Assembly (NCBI GenBank): GCA_964511665.1
Contig: CAZEHA010000023.1
Span: 1 to 49,175, forward strand
Length of the DNA stretch: 49,175 nucleotides
From: JAGOEF01 sp964511665
GTDB taxonomy: Bacteria > Bacteroidota > Bacteroidia > Bacteroidales > ML635J-15
Direction: 5' to 3'
Shown: in pieces, positions 1 to 6,009 of the stretch
Layout: every line of letters starts with the position of its first letter
How positions within the stretch are numbered: position 1 is the first letter of the stretch
The notes under the pieces: model-generated
Database searches by the model: none
Seen by the model: the letters and a program-made list of their open reading frames with translations, nothing else
What the model was told of the DNA's origin: nothing
Translations under genes and position numbers: made by a program

Positions 1-30
1 AGATTTCAATTAAGATTACAAGAATGTGGT

Positions 31-660
31 CTAAAGAATGGGGAGTAGTTTACCATGGGTTTCAATGTAAGGAAAAGGATAACCCAAGCTATTCCAATGA
101 CACTCGTAAGGGGGGAAATTTGAACCATCATATTGCAATTTATATGATGTAATTGGTGTGTTTGTGTACAAAAAAATTCCATATGGTATCAAAGAGAATA
201 GGTCCCCACTTAAAAACCCTACCTCCCAATTTAAAACAGAATGCAGGTGAAAAAGATGTGAACAATGTTCTCCTATAGGCATTGTGAAAGCTATAGTATC
301 ATCTTCGACAATATTATAACTAAACGATAGTACAAATTCATCAATATCTGAGTTATAAAAATATATGTCACCTTCGTCCTGGTAAGTAAAGCGATCCGGC
401 ATTTTTACCGGTTCAAAATCTGGCCAGTAATGTCTTTTTACTTCCAGTTTGCGGCAATTCACCCCGTTATACACCGTATCTTTTACCGAACGCACATACC
501 AATATTGTGCATACACACTGTTCATGCCCATATTGGCTGTTTCGTACATCCACACCGCACCAATTGGAGCCCATTCCCAGTCTATTGTGCGTGTATTGTT
601 TTGTGCAAAAGAAGAAACAAAAAATACTCCGGTAACTATAAATAATAGTAAGTGTTTCAC
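31..660 (-). CDS. Secreted protein of unknown function
   Basis: The 209-residue product begins with a clear Sec signal peptide: a Lys near the N terminus, a hydrophobic stretch, then cleavage probably after Ser-Phe-Ala-Gln near residue 20. The mature part is rich in aromatic residues and looks all-beta. It resembles Bacteroidetes secreted proteins that start with a 'GAxW.Y' block and a 'DTVYNGxxCRKLEVK' block, and which often continue into a T9SS sorting domain. This one stops without such a domain, so it may be complete and periplasmic, or truncated by a premature stop just after the 'YIETHGK' segment. It lies 6 bp downstream of the next minus-strand gene and is probably cotranscribed with it. 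No enzymatic motif was recognised. Confidence 0.6.
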   Translation of the reverse strand: MKHLLLFIVTGVFFVSSFAQNNTRTIDWEWAPIGAVWMYETANMGMNSVYAQYWYVRSVKDTVYNGVNCRKLEVKRHYWPDFEPVKMPDRFTYQDEGDIYFYNSDIDEFVLSFSYNIVEDDTIAFTMPIGEHCSHLFHLHSVLNWEVGFLSGDLFSLIPYGIFLYTNTPITSYKLQYDGSNFPPYECHWNSLGYPFPYIETHGKLLPIL

Positions 661-666
661 GGCTTA

Positions 667-1662
667 TTATAATTTAATTATACGTTTAGTTAATATTCTG
701 TTTTTTGTTCTTATCGATATAATATACATACCGGGGTCAAAATAGCCCAGATTGATCTCATTATTCCCTTTTAGTGCTGTTTTGTAAAACAGGCTTTGTC
801 CCTCGAGGTTTATAATTTTAATCGAATAGCTGTTTTTAGCTGATGTACTTATATGTAGGTAATCTTTAACAGGATTCGGATAAACAATAATATTCTCATT
901 AGCATCTATTTCACTTAAAACCGAGAACGGCAAAATATCTCCCGAACTGCCCAAATATTCGACAGAGCAATCGTTGAACACCCTAAAATCCCAGTAGCGC
1001 CAATAAAAACAGCCATTCGGGCAATCGCCCCATCCATACGAATAACGCAATTCTACATAATCCGCAAAGATTGTGGCTTCAATGTTTTCATGAACGTGAA
1101 AATTACCACCGCAATAAGCGAATACGCTAATCACCCCATAAACAGGTTCAAATAGTTTCGCCAGTTGAGGCATATTGTAGTTTTCAAAAGAATTAAAAAA
1201 TAGATATATCGAAGAAGTCATATCGATAAAATCGTCAAGAGCAAGATTATAAGTATTCAAAATTGAATCGACCGTATCATTTCCGGTATCTTCATAACCA
1301 TTAATAATATTTTGTGGCCAAAGCAATGATGTATCCGTCTTAATATTAAAACTTCGTACAGCATAGTCGTACCAGGTATTTATTTCAAGCACATCAACCA
1401 CAGTGTCCCTTGCAGGCAAGCTTGTGGCGTTCCAAACCGCCAACAATGCGTTCAACACGGTGTCAACATGGTCAGCCGGTATTTCGATACTATCCTTATA
1501 TGGAATGTTGTTTTCATAGAATTTTCTTAAAGTAATTACACTTGCATCAACCCTGTAGTGCTCCGTAATATATTCTGGTGCAACACAGCTTGATTCCACA
1601 ATTTGAGCTTGCGTTGTTGAAACAACATTCATAATCGCAAGCAGGAGCAATAGCTTTTTCAT
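667..1662 (-). CDS. Secreted protein with T9SS type A C-terminal sorting domain
   Basis: The start at 1662 is chosen because it gives a classic signal peptide (Met-Lys-Lys, a Leu-rich core, Ala-Gln-Ala-Gln near residue 20). An upstream in-frame extension to 1896 has no secretion signal and runs into the repeat at 1751-1812. The product is 331 residues. The last ~75 residues hold a T9SS type A sorting domain, with 'VYPNPVKDYLHI' opening it, a central 'LEGQSLF' strand, 'PGMYIISI' and a basic end. The protein should therefore cross the outer membrane by the Por system and be attached to the surface or released. The central region (Asp/Asn-rich, several Cys and Trp) matches no family I recognise. 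Confidence 0.75.
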   Translation of the reverse strand: MKKLLLLLAIMNVVSTTQAQIVESSCVAPEYITEHYRVDASVITLRKFYENNIPYKDSIEIPADHVDTVLNALLAVWNATSLPARDTVVDVLEINTWYDYAVRSFNIKTDTSLLWPQNIINGYEDTGNDTVDSILNTYNLALDDFIDMTSSIYLFFNSFENYNMPQLAKLFEPVYGVISVFAYCGGNFHVHENIEATIFADYVELRYSYGWGDCPNGCFYWRYWDFRVFNDCSVEYLGSSGDILPFSVLSEIDANENIIVYPNPVKDYLHISTSAKNSYSIKIINLEGQSLFYKTALKGNNEINLGYFDPGMYIISIRTKNRILTKRIIKL

Positions 1663-1750
1663 TTCATACAATTTAGAATGCTTAAATATCACTACAAAAA
1701 TCATGTATTCAAAATTTATTTTCACTTTTCTATAATAAATTAAGAAAATT

Positions 1751-1812
1751 TGCCTCCCCATCCGTTTCCCTTCCATAGAACTCAGATGTAAGCCATCGAA
1801 CAATTTTATTCG
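1751..1812. repeat. Direct repeat copy 1, upstream side of the Fic gene
   Basis: The core at 1759-1791 (starts catccgtttccc, ends gatgtaa) matches 3165-3197 at 31 of 33 positions. Flanking similarity is weaker: a cctccc-like stretch before it and cgaa...ttttattc after it. The copies lie in the same orientation on either side of the Fic gene. Within the core, catccg and a slightly mismatched cagatg could pair as short arms. Confidence 0.7.
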
Positions 1813-1933
1813 TCTAACCAAACACACTCCTGTCTTCTGAAATCCTGGCCTGTCGAAGGATGTCTCCGTAAAATAAAATTTGCTTTTCACCCCCAATTCT
1901 CACAGGCTTTGTATGAGCAGGCAGGCATGCTAT

Positions 1934-2014
1934 AAATGAGATGTAGCTCATTTTAAAAGAAAATACAGCTCAATATTGCAAATATTTGAGCCATAATGAT
2001 TATGTTTGTGAGCC
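1934..2014 (+). promoter_or_regulatory. Candidate autoregulatory operator array and promoter of the Fic gene
   Basis: A perfect 7-bp inverted repeat lies at 1934-1953 (aaatgag/ctcattt). Four TGAGCY half-sites follow: reverse at 1945-1950 and 1967-1972, forward at 1987-1992 and 2009-2014. Each same-orientation pair is exactly 22 bp apart, about two helical turns. A second imperfect inverted repeat spans 1968-1991. A Bacteroidetes-type promoter overlaps these sites: TTG at 1976-1978, a 22-bp spacer, and TATGTTTG at 2001-2008. Such a layout suits repression by the Fic protein's own N-terminal winged helix. The geometry is seen in the sequence; the regulator is inferred. Confidence 0.5.
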
Positions 2015-2028
2015 GTAAATTAAATTTT

Positions 2029-3069
2029 ATGATTGATAAAAAAGAATTAGAAATAATTGAGCTAATTAAGAAGAAACAAGAAGCTTCTTCAAGTGAAATA
2101 TTTGATAGTCTTTCTACATCGATTAGTTACGCTACTGTAAAAAGAATACTTTCAAAGCTAATCAATGAAAATATCTTAACAAAAAGGGGGCAAGGGAAAT
2201 CAACCAAATATTTGATTTCACCAAGCTACGAAATTCTTTATCCTATTGACGTTGAAAAATATTATGAGAAGGAAATTGATGAAAGAGTTATTAAGGAAAG
2301 CTTTAATTTACAACTCATACCTAAAACGCTTAAAGAGTGTAGTGTATTTACTGCCAATGAATTAGAACAGTTAGAATTACTTCAAAAGAAATTCGAAAAG
2401 AATATTTCACAACTATCAGAAATAGAATACAATAAAGAATTAGAGAGATTGGCAATTGATTTAAGTTGGAAGTCGTCACAGATTGAAGGGAATACATATT
2501 CTCTATTGGAAACAGAAAGATTGCTTAAAGAAAAGGAAACAGCATCAGGAAAAACAAAAGAAGAAGCAGTTATGCTTCTAAATCACAAGGAAGCCATTGA
2601 CTTTATAATTGAAAACCCTAATTACCTGATTCCATTATGCGTTTCGAAAATTGAAGATATACATAGTTTGCTGACAAAAGAACTCGGGGTTGCTAAGAAT
2701 ATCAGAAAAAGAAGAGTAGGTATTTCGGGAACAAATTATCGCCCTCTTGATAATGAGTTTCAAATTTCGGAAGCTCTGTCGAATATGTGTGAGTTGGTGA
2801 ATAGCAAAGAAAATATCTTCGAAAAAGCATTACTTTTATTAGTGTTAATTTCATATATCCAAGCTTTTGTAGATGGAAATAAAAGAACGGCAAGAATTGT
2901 AAGCAATGCTGTTTTAATGAATTATAAGTATTGCCCTATTTCATTTAGAACAGTCGACTCTGTTGAATATAAGAAAGCAATGCTTTTATTTTATGAACAG
3001 AATAACATTTCAAGTTTTAAACAAATATTTATTGACCAATTTACATTTGCTGTAAATACTTACTTTTAA
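2029..3069 (+). CDS. Fic/DOC-family protein with N-terminal winged helix, catalytic His replaced by Gln
   Basis: The 346-residue protein starts at 2029. An in-frame ATG at 1996 lies upstream of the predicted -7 box, so the later start is preferred. Residues ~1-62 form a winged helix-turn-helix (recognition helix near 'SYATVKRILSKL'). Residues ~105-340 form the Fic core, including the class II inhibitory motif SSQIEG at 149-154 (pattern S/TxxxEG). The Fic loop reads IQAFVDGNKR (277-286). The Phe, Asp, Gly, Asn and Arg of HxFxDGNxR are kept, but the catalytic His is Gln278. Fic enzymes normally AMPylate proteins; loss of the His suggests an altered or non-catalytic, perhaps purely regulatory, role. 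The gene is AT-rich relative to its neighbours and flanked by direct repeats, suggesting horizontal acquisition. Confidence 0.85.
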   Translation: MIDKKELEIIELIKKKQEASSSEIFDSLSTSISYATVKRILSKLINENILTKRGQGKSTKYLISPSYEILYPIDVEKYYEKEIDERVIKESFNLQLIPKTLKECSVFTANELEQLELLQKKFEKNISQLSEIEYNKELERLAIDLSWKSSQIEGNTYSLLETERLLKEKETASGKTKEEAVMLLNHKEAIDFIIENPNYLIPLCVSKIEDIHSLLTKELGVAKNIRKRRVGISGTNYRPLDNEFQISEALSNMCELVNSKENIFEKALLLLVLISYIQAFVDGNKRTARIVSNAVLMNYKYCPISFRTVDSVEYKKAMLLFYEQNNISSFKQIFIDQFTFAVNTYF

Positions 3070-3156
3070 CGATACGAAAAAACGAGTTAAAACATGGTAT
3101 AGTCAACAATAGCAGGAGAGAAGACCCTCTCGAGAAAAGATTTAGGGGTGTGTATC

Positions 3157-3217
3157 TCCCTCTGCATCCGTTTCCCTCCCATAGAACTCGGATGTAAACG
3201 AATAAAACTTTTATTCC
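3157..3217. repeat. Direct repeat copy 2, downstream side of the Fic gene
   Basis: The core at 3165-3197 matches copy 1 at 31 of 33 bases. Here the ends pair perfectly (catccg at 3165-3170 with cggatg at 3189-3194, 18-nt loop), so RNA from either strand could form a hairpin. The copy abuts and slightly overlaps the 3' end of the dsrK-like gene. It may act as a terminator-like or dispersed intergenic element, or mark the edge of an inserted segment. Confidence 0.65.
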
Positions 3218-4503
3218 ATAATCAACGCATCGGCCACTATTTCGGCCAATGTTTTAACCTGCACGCCCATCTTAAATGTTCCGTTGAGTTGCATCAGCTG
3301 ATCCACGCAATTATGACAGGGCGTTACCAGAATTTTCGCACCGGTGGCTTTTACCTGATTGGCTTTGAGTTCGCCAATCTTCAAACGTCGTTCGTTGTAT
3401 TCGCTCATAGCCAACTGCCCGCCACCGCCACCACAACAGAAGTTATCTACGCCATAGGGTGTTGTTTCTATAAAATTCATCACGCAATGCTGCAATAATT
3501 CTCGTTGTTGATGGATAATTCCGCCACTTCTTACCAAATTACAGGGGTCGTGCATTGTTATGGGCGCGGTTTGCCGGCTTTTGTCGAGTTTAATTCTGCC
3601 TTGTTTCCAGTATTCATAAATCAGTTCCACCGAAGTAATTACGTCAAAATCGAACTCTTTGCCAAGGTAGTTGGGGCCTTCCCACCGAAAAGCCCTCGAA
3701 CCATGTCCACATTCGGCCAAAATGCATCGTTTTGCATCAAGGTTTTTCATTTCTTCTTCGAGTCTTCCGGCAATGATGCGGGCTTCTTCAGGGTCACCCG
3801 AAAAGAAAGCGTAATTGGTTACATCATACATGCGGGTGCTCAGTGTCCAGCTCTCGCCGGCAGCATGAAAAATCTTTGCCATAGCCGAAATCGAGAGCGG
3901 GAAAAACTTCGGTTCGCGGGGATTCAGCGTATATAACACGTTTTTACCGGGTTCGTCTAGTGGTATTTTTGCTTCGCTGCAGCCTTCTTCGTCGCGGAGT
4001 TCCTCTTCCATCCACTCAATGGTATCAACCAGTTCTTCGGTGGGAATGGCCATATTGTTTCCGGTTTCTATGGCAGCATTTACCGTCGATTGCAGCGTGG
4101 CAGGAACCAGTTTCATATTAGCAAGCATATTACGCCCAGTGCGAACCACATAAGCTATGTCGACCCCTATCGAGCAATGAATGGTACAACGGCCGCACAT
4201 GGTGCATGCTCCGTATAGCAAATCAACCATCTCAACAATGCTGGGTTCATCCAAATTGCGGGCCCCCACCAGACCCGGAAGGTACTTACCCGTGAAGGTG
4301 CAATACCTTTTATACACCGACGAAACAATATCAACCTTACGTGCCGGTATAAACCGCTTGTCGTTCATCGCCAGATAATACATGCAGCTGTCGGCACACA
4401 GACCGCAGTGAACGCACGCATTCAGGTGGGTTATCAGTTTGCTGTCCTTTAGATGTGTCAACACCTCAAGGCCTTTATCGCGGGTTTCGTTATTCAATGT
4501 CAT
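3211..4503 (-). CDS. dsrK: DsrK/HdrD-like Fe-S oxidoreductase subunit
   Basis: The 430-residue soluble protein carries two CxxCxxCxxxC ferredoxin motifs (C30/33/36/40 and C100/103/106/110). A CCG-domain region follows: C321, C356-C357 inside 'CCGGGGG', and C396/C399 in 'PCHNC'. That spacing matches the non-cubane [4Fe-4S] site of heterodisulfide reductase HdrB/HdrD and DsrK. In sulfate reducers and sulfur oxidisers, DsrK pairs with membrane DsrM and is thought to exchange electrons between the quinone pool and the DsrC trisulfide/disulfide. The partner genes lie directly upstream here: DsrM-like (9 bp gap), then DsrC. The fusion of the ferredoxin and CCG parts fits the family. The substrate in an organism without visible DsrAB is unknown; a heterodisulfide or another DsrC-linked thiol is possible. 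Confidence 0.82.
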   Translation of the reverse strand: MTLNNETRDKGLEVLTHLKDSKLITHLNACVHCGLCADSCMYYLAMNDKRFIPARKVDIVSSVYKRYCTFTGKYLPGLVGARNLDEPSIVEMVDLLYGACTMCGRCTIHCSIGVDIAYVVRTGRNMLANMKLVPATLQSTVNAAIETGNNMAIPTEELVDTIEWMEEELRDEEGCSEAKIPLDEPGKNVLYTLNPREPKFFPLSISAMAKIFHAAGESWTLSTRMYDVTNYAFFSGDPEEARIIAGRLEEEMKNLDAKRCILAECGHGSRAFRWEGPNYLGKEFDFDVITSVELIYEYWKQGRIKLDKSRQTAPITMHDPCNLVRSGGIIHQQRELLQHCVMNFIETTPYGVDNFCCGGGGGQLAMSEYNERRLKIGELKANQVKATGAKILVTPCHNCVDQLMQLNGTFKMGVQVKTLAEIVADALIME

Positions 4504-4512
4504 GGTTCAGCA

Positions 4513-5133
4513 TTAATAGGGTTTTGATGGCCACACTCCCCTGCGTCCATAGAAGAATCCCAAATGGTATCGTGCGGCAAAAAAATACACGGCATGTCGC
4601 AGTTTACCAAGTGGAAAATAGAACAACAGCAACGATACCGACAGGTAATAATACATTTCGAACTCCTGAAATATCAGATAAAAGGCAGTAGAAAGCAAAA
4701 ACACGTTTACAAGCAGGTTCGAAATATAATCGTCGGGGTTCGACAGGGCACGCATTTGGGCCAGCAGAATTCTTTTCACAAGAATGGCAATACCCAAAGC
4801 ACTGCCAATCAACACAAATATTGCAGGCAAATACCTGTAGGCGCCCTCGGGCAACAAGCGGGTAACAAAAGCAAAAAACAAAGCAATCGAAAGAAATACC
4901 GCCAGATGAAAAACAATACCTGCCGTGTAGGTTGGCATGTGCAAATATGCCGATTCTTTGTGTTTAGGGCTCATGGCCTTGGTAAACGAATACCGTATGC
5001 CATCGTTTTCGTTGCCAATGCTTTTTGCCAAATCCTTAGGTTTGCCCAACCGCAGCAATTTCACAAAATGAAAAACAGCAAAACTAAGGCACACCGCTAG
5101 CCCCGATAAGGCAATGAATTGATACCAAATCAT
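4513..5133 (-). CDS. dsrM: DsrM/NarI-like haem b membrane subunit
   Basis: This 206-residue integral membrane protein has about five helices (residues ~3-27, 68-93, 100-122, 137-156, 160-180). It ends in a cytoplasmic tail with 'LGKLRHAVYFFAARYHLGFFYGRRG', typical of the NarI/DsrM cytochrome b family. His76 and His180/His190 are candidate haem ligands, though the exact set cannot be fixed by eye. It would link the quinone pool to the DsrK-like partner encoded 9 bp downstream. It is shorter than many DsrM proteins. No DsrJ, DsrO or DsrP genes follow, so this looks like a minimal DsrMK-type complex. Confidence 0.75.
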   Translation of the reverse strand: MIWYQFIALSGLAVCLSFAVFHFVKLLRLGKPKDLAKSIGNENDGIRYSFTKAMSPKHKESAYLHMPTYTAGIVFHLAVFLSIALFFAFVTRLLPEGAYRYLPAIFVLIGSALGIAILVKRILLAQMRALSNPDDYISNLLVNVFLLSTAFYLIFQEFEMYYYLSVSLLLFYFPLGKLRHAVYFFAARYHLGFFYGRRGVWPSKPY

Positions 5134-5144
5134 GATTCAAACAA

Positions 5145-5462
5145 TTATACGCAACCGTCGGGTTTGGGCAAACCCGCAATGCGGCAGGCGCCACGGGCCG
5201 GACCCAGCGGAAACAATTCGTAAATGTCTTTCAGCTTCAGCCCTGTTTCTTTGCAAATTACACGAACCATGGGTGCCATTCCTTTTTCTTCGAAATTACG
5301 ACGAATAACCCTGACAACTGCCCAGTGCTGTTCGTTCATATCTTCGATGCCGTCGGTTTTTGCAAAAAGCCGGGCAACATCATCGTTCCAAATCTCAGGG
5401 TTTTGCAAAAACCCATCTCCGTCAACCTCAAATACGTTTCCTTCAATCTCGAGTTGTGCCAT
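5145..5462 (-). CDS. dsrC: DsrC/TusE-family sulfur carrier with both C-terminal cysteines
   Basis: The 105-residue length and fold are typical of the DsrC/TusE/DsvC family. The C-terminal arm keeps both redox cysteines, Cys93 and the penultimate Cys104, separated by ten residues (segment 'GACRIAGLPKPDGCV'). TusE proteins of tRNA thiolation keep only the last Cys, so this is a true DsrC type able to form the intramolecular disulfide or trisulfide reduced by DsrMK. It sits directly upstream of the DsrM- and DsrK-like genes and 5 bp downstream of a Cys-rich small gene, in one operon. It probably shuttles sulfur or electrons to the membrane complex. The sulfur donor is not visible in this window. 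Confidence 0.9.
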   Translation of the reverse strand: MAQLEIEGNVFEVDGDGFLQNPEIWNDDVARLFAKTDGIEDMNEQHWAVVRVIRRNFEEKGMAPMVRVICKETGLKLKDIYELFPLGPARGACRIAGLPKPDGCV

Positions 5463-5467
5463 ATAAA

Positions 5468-5722
5468 TTAGTTTTCTTGTTTATCGATAATATCAATAAT
5501 TTCATCAATTGTTTCGGGGCTGTCGGGAAGTAAAAAGTCAGGACAAAAACCCAACTCCGATTTAGCAATAAAACGCTTACATTTTACATAAGCGGCTAAA
5601 TAATTCTCGCAAAAATTTTCAGAATAGTAGCTTTTCTGAGTTATATCAGAAAGCAATCTTACAGAATTCATGAACTTACATGTTGCTAAGTTTGGACACT
5701 GAAATTCCGGCATACTCAACAC
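5468..5722 (-). CDS. Small cysteine-rich protein, first gene of the dsrC-MK operon
   Basis: The 84-residue soluble protein has five cysteines (C9, C15, C38, C48, C60) in a 'CPxxxxCxFMN...FCxxxYxxxxxxCKRF...FCP' arrangement. This resembles small bacterial proteins thought to bind metal or an Fe-S cluster. The C-terminal ~20 residues are acidic. An alternative start at Met4 would shorten it slightly. It is 5 bp upstream of dsrC on the same strand and probably leads the operon, which suggests a role in sulfur or electron transfer. I do not recognise a named family, and the metal-binding role is inferred from Cys spacing only. Confidence 0.65.
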   Translation of the reverse strand: MLSMPEFQCPNLATCKFMNSVRLLSDITQKSYYSENFCENYLAAYVKCKRFIAKSELGFCPDFLLPDSPETIDEIIDIIDKQEN

Positions 5723-5884
5723 TATAATTTATGCAAGTATAGATAAAATATTCCATTCGAAAAAGCAGTACAGCTATCGAGAGGTAAAACAATCTTAAAA
5801 ATTACTCTTGTTTTAAAAAAAAGGGAAATGCCTTAAAATGTATAACGAATTCGCTTTAAGTTTTTAAAACTTACAATTTTGTTG

Positions 5885-5892
5885 TATATTTG
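5885..5892 (+). promoter_or_regulatory. Bacteroidetes -7 box upstream of the first giant T9SS gene
   Basis: TATATTTG is a perfect TAnnTTTG -7 element, 118 bp before the start codon, so the transcript would carry a leader of roughly 110 nt. No strong TTG -33 element is seen at the right spacing. The rest of the divergent gap 5723-6009 shows no other gene or clear hairpin. Confidence 0.5.
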
Positions 5893-6009
5893 CAATGAAT
5901 ATATTGAGGCAAATCAGGTGGTTGCGGGTTCCGAATTGTTTTTATTTCTGATGGCAGTGATTGCCCAATATTGTATTATTAGAGAAATTGTAATACATAT
6001 TTATACGAT

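Noticed and set aside
1663..1896. N-terminal extension of the T9SS protein gene to 1896
   Set aside because: The extension lacks a signal peptide, includes the direct repeat and places the true signal peptide in the middle of the protein.
2029..3069. Fic-type toxin with a separate antitoxin gene
   Set aside because: No small partner gene is adjacent. The inhibitory motif is within the same protein, and the catalytic His is missing.
5145..5462. TusE (tRNA thiolation) identity for the DsrC-family protein
   Set aside because: Both C-terminal cysteines are present and DsrMK-like genes follow; TusE keeps only the last Cys and sits with tus genes.
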